The notes under the pieces: generated by a model | Told to the model about the DNA's origin: nothing | The model's database searches: none | What the model saw: the letters and a program-made list of their open reading frames with translations, nothing else | Translations under genes and position numbers: made by a program | Source of the DNA: Flavobacteriaceae bacterium | GTDB lineage: Bacteria; Bacteroidota; Bacteroidia; Flavobacteriales; Flavobacteriaceae | Assembly: GCA_018402205.1 (NCBI GenBank) | Contig: JAGYIX010000003.1 | Location: forward strand, 434,001-498,000 | Direction of reading: 5' to 3' | DNA: 64,000 nucleotides | Shown here: in pieces, positions 38,994-48,324 of the stretch | How the letters are laid out: each line of letters starts with the position of its first letter | How positions within the stretch are numbered: position 1 is the stretch's first letter

Positions 38994-39990
38994 CCTGGTC
39001 AAAGTAACCCTGAGAAATTCGCTGCGTTTGGTTATACTCATCGACATAGATGATAAAGGCCGAAAAATCAGGACGCTCTTTTAAAAAAGCCTTGCTCATC
39101 TCTAGGGGCATCGCCATCAATGCAGTCGCGTAGGCATCAGCCTCTGCGCAGGTTGGCGCTATCACACTAGCCGAAAAGACATTAGTAGGTTCGGCCATTC
39201 CGCTAAGCGGGTTAATCGTGTGCACGTATTTGTTTTGGGTGATAGAGTCTATGCGATACTTTCGGTAATTGCCCGAGGTCGCCATTGCCTGATCAGAGAG
39301 CCCAATAATCTTGGTTAATGAATTTGATTCTGGAGACAGCGGGTCGTCAATTCCAATTCTCCAGGCAGAATTTTTCTGCTTATTTACTCCTCTTGCAACA
39401 ATCTCTCCACCCAGCTCGATCAAGTAATTTTCAGCGCCTAGCTCTTGCAATACCATTGACATTTTATCAAGCGTGTATCCCTTGGCAACGGCATTAAAAT
39501 CAAATTGAATACCTGGCTGACTCATTTGAATCTTGCGGTTAACTAAAGACACTTTATCGAAACCTACAAACTGAAGCAAACTATCTAGATGCGTTGGCCG
39601 TTCTGAACTTGGCCCCTGAGGACCAAAACCCCATGCGTTTACGAGCACACCCACCGTGGGGTCAAAGTAGCCTTTAGATTCGCTAAAGACACGCTCCGAG
39701 AGCCAGAAAACGTCTTCAAACAGCTCATCGACCACTACCGTAGTGTCTCCCGCATTTATTCGCGATATGCTTGAATCATCTTGGTAGGTAGACATAGAGG
39801 CGTTGACCGCAACAAACAACGAATCAAAGGCCTTACGCAGGGCTACGTCATCGCCCTTTAGCTCGTTCTCAAAAACCGAGACGGCATAGGTGGTTCCGAG
39901 TGCGTTCCCCTGAACAATTTTCAGCTCGTTTGAAGGTTCGCAGCTTACAACCGCGAATAGAGCGAAAAGAAGAAGTGAAAACGGTTTCAT
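38980..39990 (-). CDS. apbE: FAD:protein FMN transferase (lipoprotein)
   Basis: 336 residues from MKPFSLLLFALFAVVSC; the lipobox VVSC makes it a lipoprotein. The frame extends upstream to 40128, but that part overlaps the preceding gene and lacks signal features. DPTVGVLVNAWGFGP, FDFNAVAKGYTLDKM and NYLIELGGEIVARG are ApbE motifs. It links FMN to threonines of NqrB and NqrC, encoded just upstream, a strong functional match. Confidence 0.94.
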   Translation of the reverse strand: MKPFSLLLFALFAVVSCEPSNELKIVQGNALGTTYAVSVFENELKGDDVALRKAFDSLFVAVNASMSTYQDDSSISRINAGDTTVVVDELFEDVFWLSERVFSESKGYFDPTVGVLVNAWGFGPQGPSSERPTHLDSLLQFVGFDKVSLVNRKIQMSQPGIQFDFNAVAKGYTLDKMSMVLQELGAENYLIELGGEIVARGVNKQKNSAWRIGIDDPLSPESNSLTKIIGLSDQAMATSGNYRKYRIDSITQNKYVHTINPLSGMAEPTNVFSASVIAPTCAEADAYATALMAMPLEMSKAFLKERPDFSAFIIYVDEYNQTQRISQGYFDQATVE

Positions 39991-40000
39991 AATGCGTGAA

Positions 40001-40363
40001 TTAGAGTAGTTCGTCAACCAAGAAGAGTCCCTTAAAATCAATATCGCAGTCTTGACCCTTTGCGACAGGGAGGCTTTTATCGCTGGCATTGTAAACGCCG
40101 ACCCCAGCAAAGTAGGTGGTCGCCTCAAAGGCTACTGCGTGATCTTTCACCTTAGTCAGTAGAGCGCGGTCAACGGCCATTGGATCTTCAGGAAAGCGCG
40201 AAGCCCGAACGATGATAAAGTGCAGCTCTTTATCTTTAAGACAGACAAATTGAGGGTCTTTTTTAAACTCAGAATTTACCCCTAAGAACTCGTAGCCCGC
40301 CTGCTCAAGCTGTTTACCTACTACGTTCATAGCCATACGGTGCAAATCGTGATCCGAAATCAT
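40001..40363 (-). CDS. Conserved 120-residue protein between nqrF and apbE
   Basis: A soluble alpha/beta protein without signal peptide (HDLHRMAMNVVGKQLEQAGY, then FVCLKDKELHFIIVRASRFP). It is separated from nqrF by a terminator and from apbE by 10 bp, so it is probably cotranscribed with apbE. Homologues at this place are, as far as I recall, common in Flavobacteriia and have no known role; a part in Na+-NQR assembly or flavinylation is inference only. Confidence 0.72.
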   Translation of the reverse strand: MISDHDLHRMAMNVVGKQLEQAGYEFLGVNSEFKKDPQFVCLKDKELHFIIVRASRFPEDPMAVDRALLTKVKDHAVAFEATTYFAGVGVYNASDKSLPVAKGQDCDIDFKGLFLVDELL

Positions 40364-40377
40364 AGAAGTACCACACT

Positions 40378-40406
40378 AAAAAACCGCTGCGAAGCAGCGG
40401 TTTTAT
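40378..40406. terminator. Intrinsic terminator after nqrF
   Basis: A near-perfect hairpin AAACCGCTGC-GAA-GCAGCGGTTT with an A-rich side on plus and a T-run on the minus strand, located in the 45 bp between nqrF and the 120-residue gene. It would end the nqr transcript; some read-through to apbE is possible. Confidence 0.8.
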
Positions 40407-40408
40407 TA

Positions 40409-41716
40409 CTATCCTCCGAAATCATCGAAACGAATATGCTCATCTGGAATTCCATAGTCTTCGCCCATTTTCTGAACGGCTTGGTTCATTAATGGAGGAC
40501 CACAGAAATACAACTCAATATCTTCAGGAGTCTCGTGATGCTTTAGATACTGATCAATAACACAGTTATGGATAAATCCAATGAATCCGTCTCCATCAGT
40601 GTCGTTAATATCTTTTTTTACCTTCCAATTATCTTCTTCTAAGGGCTCTGAAAGCGCCATATAAAATTTGAAATTTGGAAATTCAGCCTCTAGATTCTTA
40701 AAATGATCGATGTAAAAAAGCTCGCGCTTAGATCGGCCCCCATACCAGTAGGTCACCTTGCGATTAGTTTTTAGGGTCTTAAATAAGTGGTAGAGGTGAG
40801 AGCGCATTGGCGCCATTCCTGCACCACCGCCTACATAGAGCATCTCAGATTCAGATTCATTGATAAAAAATTCTCCGAACGGACCAGAAATGGTAACCGG
40901 ATCTCCAGCCTTCAGACTAAAAATGTAAGAGGAAGCTACCCCCGGATTTACATCGGCCCAATCGTTCTTTTTACGATCGAATGGAGGGGTTGCGATGCGT
41001 ACATTTAACATAACTTCTCTTCCTTCTGCCGGAAAAGAGGCCATAGAATAGGCGCGTTCAACGAGTTCTGGATTCTTCATCACAAGAGGCCATAGCTTGA
41101 ACTTATCCCACTCGTTTTGAAACTTCTTAGGGTCATCGTGTTCTTCGGGGTGAGCGGTAATGTCTATATCTGAATACTTCACCTCGCAGGGAGGAATCTC
41201 AATTTGAATATAGCCTCCGGCCTTGTAGCCCATATCTTCAGGAATCTCCACTACAAACTCTTTGATAAAAGAGGCCACATTGTAATTGCGCACTACCTTT
41301 CCTTGCCATTTCTTAATACCAAATACCTCCTCTGGAATCTCAATTTCCATGTCTTGCTTAACCTTCACTTGACAAGCCAGTCGCGCACCTGAAGTCAGCT
41401 CCTTTTTAGAGAAGTGCGGGGTCTCGGTAGGCAAGGCCTCGCCTCCACCCGACAACACATGGCATTCGCATTGAATACAGGTTCCACCGCCCCCGCATGC
41501 AGAAGGCAAAAACACTTTCTGATTTCCTAGGGTAGAGAGCAAAGAACTGCCAGAAGGCACCTCAATTTTTCTTTCGCCATTAATGGTAATGGTCACCGGG
41601 CCCGAAGGCGATAGCTTTTCTTTTGTGTAGAGCAATACCCCCACAAGCAGCAATGTAAGCACTAGAAAAGCAACGACGGTGATAAGAATGGTACTTCCGA
41701 TAGCAGCTAAAACCAT
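40409..41716 (-). CDS. nqrF: Na+-NQR subunit F (NADH dehydrogenase)
   Basis: 435 residues. An N-terminal membrane helix is followed by a [2Fe-2S] domain with the ligand run CGGGGTCIQCEC near residue 75, then a ferredoxin-reductase module: RAYSMASFP for FAD and LYVGGGAGMAPMRSHL for NAD. It takes electrons from NADH and passes them to the rest of the complex. It ends the operon. Confidence 0.97.
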   Translation of the reverse strand: MVLAAIGSTILITVVAFLVLTLLLVGVLLYTKEKLSPSGPVTITINGERKIEVPSGSSLLSTLGNQKVFLPSACGGGGTCIQCECHVLSGGGEALPTETPHFSKKELTSGARLACQVKVKQDMEIEIPEEVFGIKKWQGKVVRNYNVASFIKEFVVEIPEDMGYKAGGYIQIEIPPCEVKYSDIDITAHPEEHDDPKKFQNEWDKFKLWPLVMKNPELVERAYSMASFPAEGREVMLNVRIATPPFDRKKNDWADVNPGVASSYIFSLKAGDPVTISGPFGEFFINESESEMLYVGGGAGMAPMRSHLYHLFKTLKTNRKVTYWYGGRSKRELFYIDHFKNLEAEFPNFKFYMALSEPLEEDNWKVKKDINDTDGDGFIGFIHNCVIDQYLKHHETPEDIELYFCGPPLMNQAVQKMGEDYGIPDEHIRFDDFGG

Positions 41717-41739
41717 ATCAATTCTTCTTAAAGCAATTA

Positions 41740-42507
41740 TTAATTAATACCCGCAATAACTTCTTTTTGGTCGTCTTGCGATTCTTTTTTCGGTTCTTTC
41801 TCTTCTTTTTGCGATTCTTCGATCTTTACTACGGTCTCTTCAACGGCAATAGGAGGCTCGTTATCTCCCGTAAGCATTCCGCCAAAACTCTGAAAACCTA
41901 TACCCATTAATCCGGTAATAATAAAAGTGATTCCCAAACCTCTTAGAGGGGCTGGTACTGCAGAATAACGAATTTTCTCGCGTATAGCCGCGATGGCTAG
42001 AATCGCCAAAAACCATCCGATTCCAGAACTCAATCCGTAGTTAAAGGCCAAATCAAGTGAAGGAATTTCTCGGGCTTGCATGAATAAAGAACCTCCTAAG
42101 ATGGCGCAGTTCACGGCAATAAGCGGCAAGAAAATACCCAAAGAGTTATAGAGAGAGGGAGAGAATTTCTCTACCACAATTTCCACCAACTGCACCATAG
42201 TAGCTATGGTAGCTATAAATAATATAAACGACAAAAAACTCAAATCGTAATCGACATATTCAGCACCCAACCAAGTTAGCGCACCGGGTTGAAGTATGTA
42301 TTGGTCTAATAGCCAGTTAAGCGGAACGGTAACGGCAAGAACAAAAATAACGGCAAAACCGAGTCCGACAGCGGTAGCCACCTTTTTTGAAACGGCTAAA
42401 TAGGAACACATTCCTAGAAAGACCGCAAATACCATGTTGTCAATAAAAATAGACTTGAAAAATAATTCTAAATGCTCTAACATTTCTATACGATTAAGCT
42501 TCTTCAA
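41740..42507 (-). CDS. nqrE: Na+-NQR subunit E, with long charged tail
   Basis: 255 residues, the first ~205 forming the six-helix membrane core (FFKSIFIDNMVFAVFLGMCS; NCAILGGSLFM). The last ~45 residues are Glu/Lys-rich (VKIEESQKEEKEPKKESQDD), which the ~198-residue Vibrio NqrE does not have. Start overlaps nqrD by 14 bp. With NqrD it forms the central sodium-conducting pair. Confidence 0.95.
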   Translation of the reverse strand: MKKLNRIEMLEHLELFFKSIFIDNMVFAVFLGMCSYLAVSKKVATAVGLGFAVIFVLAVTVPLNWLLDQYILQPGALTWLGAEYVDYDLSFLSFILFIATIATMVQLVEIVVEKFSPSLYNSLGIFLPLIAVNCAILGGSLFMQAREIPSLDLAFNYGLSSGIGWFLAILAIAAIREKIRYSAVPAPLRGLGITFIITGLMGIGFQSFGGMLTGDNEPPIAVEETVVKIEESQKEEKEPKKESQDDQKEVIAGIN

Positions 42508-43141
42508 TTAATAAAGGGTTCTTCGCGCGCTGCACCCAAATTAGAATACCTACCACAATAAGTGCGGCCGGAGGTATGATCATGAATCCGTTGTTTTCAT
42601 AGCCAAAGGCATAAAGCCCTGTTTTGGCAATCGGATCTCCGAGTACAGGAGCTCCAAAAAGAGTTCCTGAACCCAATAATTCTCTGAAAAACCCAACGAT
42701 CACCAAAATAACCCCATATCCTAAGGCGTTTCCAATGCCATCGAGAAAAGACCTCCATGGCCCGTTACCCAAGGCAAAGGCCTCAAAGCGACCCATGATG
42801 ATACAGTTGGTGATGATAAGCCCAACAAAAACAGATAAGGTTTTACTTAGCTCGTAGGCAAAGGCTTTTAAGGTCTGATCTACCACAATAACTAGAGTAG
42901 CTACTACTATAAGCTGAACAATGATGCGAATTTTTGATGGAATCATATTTCGCATGAGCGAAATCACGACGTTTCCGAAACCAAGCACAAACAACACCGA
43001 TACCGCCATTACCACAGAGGCTTTAAGCTCAGCCGTGATGGCTAGGGCCGAACAAATACCCAGAACCTGAATAGTGATCGGGTTATTATCGGCAAGGGGG
43101 TCAAGGATTAACTTGGATTCTTTTTTTGAAAGTACGGGCAT
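42494..43141 (-). CDS. nqrD: Na+-NQR subunit D
   Basis: A 215-residue membrane protein with six predicted helices. Recognisable stretches are DNNPITIQVLGICSALAIT near residue 18, TNCIIMGRFEAFALG near 110 and PWRSFLDGIGNALGYG near 127. It is homologous to NqrE and pairs with it. It lies 10 bp after nqrC. Confidence 0.96.
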   Translation of the reverse strand: MPVLSKKESKLILDPLADNNPITIQVLGICSALAITAELKASVVMAVSVLFVLGFGNVVISLMRNMIPSKIRIIVQLIVVATLVIVVDQTLKAFAYELSKTLSVFVGLIITNCIIMGRFEAFALGNGPWRSFLDGIGNALGYGVILVIVGFFRELLGSGTLFGAPVLGDPIAKTGLYAFGYENNGFMIIPPAALIVVGILIWVQRAKNPLLIEEA

Positions 43142-43151
43142 GACTTACGAT

Positions 43152-43905
43152 TTAATTAACAGCTCGAACAGTGTCGAAATAAGGTTCATATAAACGGATG
43201 CTCTCTTTAATCATAGCACTTACCCCGTTTCCGGTAATGGTGGCCCCTGCAAGAGCATCAACTTGGGCGTCAGACTTGTCTACATTCAACGGGTCATTAT
43301 TTCCTTTTACTACTTCGATAGCGCGGTAACCTGAATCAGCTGATAATAGACTCGCCAATAAAATCATCCATAAAAAAGCGCATCTTAATGTTAGCGCCTA
43401 GTCCAGGTGTCTCTGCTTTGTGGTCAAAATACACCCCTGTAATAGTGAGCGATTCGTCTACCGACATATACCCCCAGATGGCGTCCCAAAGGCCCTTTCC
43501 GTACATTGGAAAAATATAGTAGGTGCTTCCATCACGTTCACCAACAAAAAGAGGTAATCTACCTGGCTTACCTGACTTAATTAGGTCTATCTCTTTCTTT
43601 AGATCAATCATATAAGCATTCTCGGTAGAAATAGCCTCTCCATTCTTAATAACATATTGACCCTTGATTAATTCGTCGAAGCGTTGACTTACCTCTGTGG
43701 TGGGTATAAAATTTACGCTAGAGTCGTCATCATTATCGTGCACGCCCATCGCATAAAGTATGTTTTGCTGCTTTTCAAAGCGCTGGTTTTCGGTGATTCG
43801 ATCTTTTAATCCAGTAGCCAGATAGGCCAAGATGGAACCCACCACGGTCACCATTGCTACTGCAAATACAATGGTATAGGTGTTTTTATCGGTATTTATT
43901 GCCAT
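43152..43905 (-). pseudogene. nqrC: Na+-NQR subunit C, split by a +1 frameshift as sequenced
   Basis: The 5' frame (from 43905) gives the N-terminal helix and the periplasmic domain up to FMDDFIGES, then stops at 43336-43338. The rest of NqrC, including the FMN-binding motif VDALAGATITGNGVS, lies in another frame down to 43152. Removing one base in the region 43340-43366 joins both into a normal 250-residue protein. Because the FMN threonine is behind the shift, the truncated form could not work. An error in the sequence is the simplest reading. Confidence 0.9.
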
Positions 43906-43922
43906 TTTGCTAAGCGCTTAAA

Positions 43923-45179
43923 TTAAACGGTTTGAGTTTCTAGATGAGCTGGCTCATTTACTGGATAAATCTTTGCGTGCTGCGCACGCTTTAATCTACG
44001 CTTCACATTAGCTTGAACCACATAATGATCAATGGTAGGTGCAAAGACATTCATAAGTAAAATAGCTAAGAAAACACCCTCTGGATATCCTGGGTTAAAG
44101 ACACGGATCATCACCGAAATAAACCCAATTAAGAATCCGTAAATCCATTTACCTCTGTTGGTCTGGGAACTTGTCACTGGATCGGTAGCCATAAAGACAA
44201 TTCCAAAAGCTAGTCCGCCAACGATCAAATGCTTCCAAAAATCAAAGGCCATAAGACTGTAAAACTTAGAATACGACTGTATCCAACCTAAATCGACCAC
44301 CGCATTGAACACAAGCCCCATGGCCAAAGCCCCCAGCACAGCACTCAACATGATGCGCCAACTGGCGATCTTGGTAAAAATCAAAAACAGTGCCCCCAGA
44401 GCGATTAGAAGCGTAGAGGTTTCTCCAACCGAACCAGGTATAAATCCATAAAACATTTCACTCAAAGAGTAGGTCATTTCATCGGTTTTGTTCTGAGCCA
44501 AATACCCTAAAATGGTTTCTCCTGAAATAGCATCTGTGGTGTTTGCCTTTGTTAGGCCATCAACAGCTCCGTGAACCCAAACCTTATCGCCACTCATCCA
44601 AGTTGGGTAAGCAAAGAATAAAAAGGCTCTTATAGTAAGTGCGGGGTTTAAAATATTCATTCCAGTTCCTCCGAAAACTTCTTTTCCGATGACCACACCA
44701 AAGGCGACGGCAATAGAGAGCATCCAAAGTGGTGTATCTATAGGTACAATAAGTGGTACCAACATACCGGTAACTAGATATCCTTCTTCTACTTCATGGC
44801 CTTTGATCACCGCAAAGACAAACTCTATAGCCAACCCAACGCCATAAGAAACGATGAGTAATGGCATAACCGTGGTCAATCCGACTACTAGGTTTCTCCA
44901 GGTAATAAAGTGTTCAAAAAGAGAGAAGTCTTGAGGTAACCCTTCTATGGCTCCGAAATGTTGATAACCAGCATTAAAGATTCCGAAAAGTAAACACGGA
45001 ACCAATGACATAATAACCGTATTCATGGTTCGCTTAAGGTCATCTGCTGCCTTCACATGGGTTCCGCCCTTATGAGTCACCTCATTAGGGGTATACAAAA
45101 AGGTGTGAATAGCGTTAAACGCGGGAGCCCATTTTTTGTCCTTAACGCGTTCTTTGATTTCATGCAATTTCTGTTTCAT
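43923..45179 (-). CDS. nqrB: Na+-NQR subunit B
   Basis: A 418-residue multi-helix membrane subunit with about ten helices. Typical blocks: GYLVTGMLVPLIVPIDTPLW, GKEVFGGTGMNILNPALTIR and ATDPVTSSQTNRGKW. The FMN threonine is expected in DAISGETIL, which has Glu where the usual motif has Ala (SGAT). It also carries a riboflavin site in Vibrio. Confidence 0.96.
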   Translation of the reverse strand: MKQKLHEIKERVKDKKWAPAFNAIHTFLYTPNEVTHKGGTHVKAADDLKRTMNTVIMSLVPCLLFGIFNAGYQHFGAIEGLPQDFSLFEHFITWRNLVVGLTTVMPLLIVSYGVGLAIEFVFAVIKGHEVEEGYLVTGMLVPLIVPIDTPLWMLSIAVAFGVVIGKEVFGGTGMNILNPALTIRAFLFFAYPTWMSGDKVWVHGAVDGLTKANTTDAISGETILGYLAQNKTDEMTYSLSEMFYGFIPGSVGETSTLLIALGALFLIFTKIASWRIMLSAVLGALAMGLVFNAVVDLGWIQSYSKFYSLMAFDFWKHLIVGGLAFGIVFMATDPVTSSQTNRGKWIYGFLIGFISVMIRVFNPGYPEGVFLAILLMNVFAPTIDHYVVQANVKRRLKRAQHAKIYPVNEPAHLETQTV

Positions 45180-45188
45180 AGTGCCGAA

Positions 45189-46541
45189 TTAACCTAATTC
45201 TTGTTTCAGTACATCAAGACCTTCTCTAATAATGGCCTGATGAGATTGTTTGGAAATACAAATAAATTCAGTGAGTGCAAAGTCTTCTGGAACCACTTCA
45301 TATAGGCCCAATTGCTCCATCTCATCTAAGTCTTTAACCATACACGCTTTAAGCAATTGCATGGGGTATATATCTAACGGAAACACCTCTTCATAGCTAC
45401 CTGTTACCACGAAGGCGCGATGTTCTCCATTAGTGTTGGTGTTTAAATCGTAAGCTTTTTTCTTGTTTAGCCACGAGAAAGTAAGGGCGCGTGTAGGAGA
45501 AACTTTGTCAAAAACAGGCTTGTTCCACCCAAAAAACTCATAATCATTACCCTCAAGAATTACCGTGAGCTGCGTAGCGTAATACCTCAAATGCTCATCA
45601 GGCTTTACCTTAGAGCCGCTTAAAACATCCCCCGCAATAAATCGATTATCTCCCTCTTGAATGCCAATAGCTTCGAAAATAGGCCCTAGTTCAGCCCCGA
45701 TTTTTGTCTTGATATATTTAGGATTCTTTACTCGTGACCCAGTAACGGCAACTATTCGAGCGGCATTAAACTGACCGGTTAACAGCAATTCACCTATAAT
45801 TACAAGATCTTGGGCGCCAACCACCCAGACCACTTCACCCTTGTTAATAGGGTCTATATGCGCAATCTGTGTTCCTGCTAAACCGGCGGGGTGTAGCTGA
45901 TTGATTTCGTGCAATACGATATCTTCAAGCGCAGAAAAGACAGAATTTTTCTTGGAGGCCACCGTTACGTGAACGGATCCTGGAGTCAACTTATTGAGTG
46001 CTGAAAGCGCCGCTTGGAGCTTTTCTTCACTGCCTTTAAGCACAAAATCAAGGTCTGGATTCAAAGGGCCTGTATTTAAACCCGACACAAAAATCGCTTT
46101 TGGGATTTGCTTGGGATCTGCAATAAGATCAAAGGGTCGCTGCTTTATAAATGGCCACAATCCGGTAGTCAAAAAATACTCAAGCACTTCTTGCCGGCTT
46201 GCATTGTTTATAGGTAATTTTTGGTGCTTAAGATACTGCTGGTCTTTGTCGGCTAAGATTCGAATCGAGAGAATTTTTCTGCGATCTCCTCGCTCAATAG
46301 CAACAAGCTCTCCACTAACTGGCGAGGCAAATTGAATCTCTGGAGTGTTTTTATCGTAAAACAACGGTTCACCAGCCTTCACTTCAGCACCTTCTTTTAG
46401 GAGAAGTTTAGGGATCAACGCATGAAAATCATCTAGGTAAAAACCAAAAGTAGACGACGAAACTTCTTTTTGAAAGGCTTGTTCGGCAACTCCGACCAAA
46501 TTTAGATCTAAACCTTTCTTAATTCGAATGTCTTGAGACAT
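45189..46541 (-). CDS. nqrA: Na+-NQR subunit A
   Basis: 450 residues from MSQDIRIKKGLDLNL; the frame could begin two codons earlier at a TTG. FASPVSGELVAIERGDRRKI near residue 75 is the barrel-sandwich motif of NqrA, and GLNTGPLNPDLDFVLKG lies near 155. NqrA is the soluble subunit that binds quinone or quinone analogues. It opens the nqrABCDEF operon. Confidence 0.95.
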   Translation of the reverse strand: MSQDIRIKKGLDLNLVGVAEQAFQKEVSSSTFGFYLDDFHALIPKLLLKEGAEVKAGEPLFYDKNTPEIQFASPVSGELVAIERGDRRKILSIRILADKDQQYLKHQKLPINNASRQEVLEYFLTTGLWPFIKQRPFDLIADPKQIPKAIFVSGLNTGPLNPDLDFVLKGSEEKLQAALSALNKLTPGSVHVTVASKKNSVFSALEDIVLHEINQLHPAGLAGTQIAHIDPINKGEVVWVVGAQDLVIIGELLLTGQFNAARIVAVTGSRVKNPKYIKTKIGAELGPIFEAIGIQEGDNRFIAGDVLSGSKVKPDEHLRYYATQLTVILEGNDYEFFGWNKPVFDKVSPTRALTFSWLNKKKAYDLNTNTNGEHRAFVVTGSYEEVFPLDIYPMQLLKACMVKDLDEMEQLGLYEVVPEDFALTEFICISKQSHQAIIREGLDVLKQELG

Positions 46542-46570
46542 GAGCAATTTTCCTTAGGTAATGTTGTGTG

Positions 46571-46578
46571 CAAAAATA
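46571..46578 (-). promoter_or_regulatory. -7 box of the nqr operon
   Basis: On the minus strand TATTTTTG, a full TAnnTTTG match, 29 bp upstream of the nqrA ATG in the gap shared with divergent pruA. Confidence 0.5.
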
Positions 46579-46652
46579 CATCGAAAAGACAACTTAGAGC
46601 AAGCCAGTTTAGAAGATTTTCTTTGTTAAAAAATGAGGCGTAAAACAATTCT

Positions 46653-46660
46653 TACCTTTG
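46653..46660 (+). promoter_or_regulatory. -7 box of pruA
   Basis: TACCTTTG fully matches TAnnTTTG, 35 bp upstream of the pruA ATG. Confidence 0.5.
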
Positions 46661-46695
46661 TAGAAAACAGCTAAAAACTTTCAATATTTAAAACT

Positions 46696-48324
46696 ATGAG
46701 TAACGCTCTTTTCGAAGTACCACAGGCGGTCAATGAACCCGTATTATCTTACGCTTTAGGCAGCACTGAACGCGAAAATGTACTTGCCTCATACAAAACT
46801 CAATACAAAGAAGTTGCCGATGTCCAAATGATTATTGGGGGGCAACGCTATAGCTCAGGCTCGAAAAAAATACTGAGCCCACCCCATCAACACAAACACA
46901 TCATAGGTCACTATTATGAGGCCACCAAAGAACACGCACAACTGGCTATAAAAGCGGCCTTAGAGGCCAAAGCTCAATGGGCCTCACTGCCATGGGAACA
47001 GCGCGCTGCCATTTTTCTAAAAGCTGCAGACCTTATTGCTGGCCCATACAGAGCGCGTATTAATGCAGCAACCATGTTGGCGCAATCCAAAACCATTCAT
47101 CAAGCCGAAATAGATGCCGCTTGTGAATTTGCAGATTTTTTGCGCTTCAATGTCGAATTTGCCACGCGAATTTATAGCGATCAACCAGAGTCTTCAGAAG
47201 GTCTCTGGAACCGTCTTGAATACCGCCCTCTCGAAGGATTTATTTACGCAATTACCCCCTTTAATTTTACGGCAATTGCCGGAAACCTTCCTGCCGCCCC
47301 TGCGCTTATGGGCAATACCGTAGTGTGGAAGCCCAGCGATGCACAGGTGTATTCAGCGCGAGTGATCATGGAGATTTTTGAAGAAGCAGGGGTACCTGAT
47401 GGGGTTATTAATTTCATCACTGGTGATCCCCAAATGATTACCCAAGAGGTTTTAGACTCTCCCGATTTTGCTGGATTGCACTTTACGGGCTCTACTTTTA
47501 TTTTTCAATCGCTTTGGAAACAGATAGGCGAACGCATTAGCCACTACAAGACCTATCCGCGCATTGTTGGCGAAACGGGCGGAAAAGATTTTATCGTAGC
47601 ACATAGCTCAGCTCACCCCAAAGAAGTAGCCACCGCCATTGTAAGAGGTGCTTTTGAATTTCAGGGCCAAAAATGTAGTGCTGCCTCTAGGGTTTATTTG
47701 CCGGAGTCAAGCGCGCAAAAGATTTTGGACTTTGTTAAAGAAGACCTGAAACATATTGGCAAACCTGGATCTCCTGAAGACATGAGCAAATTTGTAACTG
47801 CAGTTATTCACGAGGGTGCCTTCGATAAATTGGCCGCAGTCATTGAGCGGGTAAAAACAGACAATGATGCAACAATTGTGGCTGGAGGAAACTACGACAA
47901 GTCTGAAGGCTACTTCATAGAGCCAACGGTAGTGGTAACGACCAACCCCAACTACTACACCATGGAGACCGAACTTTTCGGCCCCATAGTTAGCGTGTAC
48001 ATCTACCCAGACCAGGCTTGGGAAGAGACCCTTAAGCTAGTAGATCAGACCTCTATTTACGCCTTAACAGGAGCTGTTTTTTCTAAAGATCGTTACGCGG
48101 TAAATCAAGCACTTGAACAACTCAAAAACGCAGCCGGAAATTTTTACATCAACGACAAACCTACCGGTGCCGTTGTAGGTCAACAGCCATTTGGGGGAGC
48201 AAGAGCTTCTGGCACCAATGACAAAGCAGGTTCAGCCATGAACCTCACGCGCTGGGTGTCGCCAAGGCTCATTAAAGAGACCTTTGTGACCCCTAAAGAC
48301 TACCGCTATCCTTTTTTAGGTTGA
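46696..48324 (+). CDS. pruA: L-glutamate gamma-semialdehyde dehydrogenase
   Basis: A 542-residue aldehyde dehydrogenase of the stand-alone P5CDH type. It oxidises the proline breakdown product to glutamate. ITPFNFTAIAGNLPAAPAL near residue 185, FTGSTFIFQSLWK near 260, VGETGGKDFI near 290 and FEFQGQKCSAASRVYLP with the catalytic Cys near 325 are visible. No proline dehydrogenase gene is next to it. It overlaps rsmG by 19 bp. Confidence 0.96.
   Translation: MSNALFEVPQAVNEPVLSYALGSTERENVLASYKTQYKEVADVQMIIGGQRYSSGSKKILSPPHQHKHIIGHYYEATKEHAQLAIKAALEAKAQWASLPWEQRAAIFLKAADLIAGPYRARINAATMLAQSKTIHQAEIDAACEFADFLRFNVEFATRIYSDQPESSEGLWNRLEYRPLEGFIYAITPFNFTAIAGNLPAAPALMGNTVVWKPSDAQVYSARVIMEIFEEAGVPDGVINFITGDPQMITQEVLDSPDFAGLHFTGSTFIFQSLWKQIGERISHYKTYPRIVGETGGKDFIVAHSSAHPKEVATAIVRGAFEFQGQKCSAASRVYLPESSAQKILDFVKEDLKHIGKPGSPEDMSKFVTAVIHEGAFDKLAAVIERVKTDNDATIVAGGNYDKSEGYFIEPTVVVTTNPNYYTMETELFGPIVSVYIYPDQAWEETLKLVDQTSIYALTGAVFSKDRYAVNQALEQLKNAAGNFYINDKPTGAVVGQQPFGGARASGTNDKAGSAMNLTRWVSPRLIKETFVTPKDYRYPFLG

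Noticed and set aside
39991-40128. N-terminal extension of apbE
   Set aside because: The extension overlaps the upstream 120-residue gene and would hide the lipoprotein signal that begins at MKPFSLLL.
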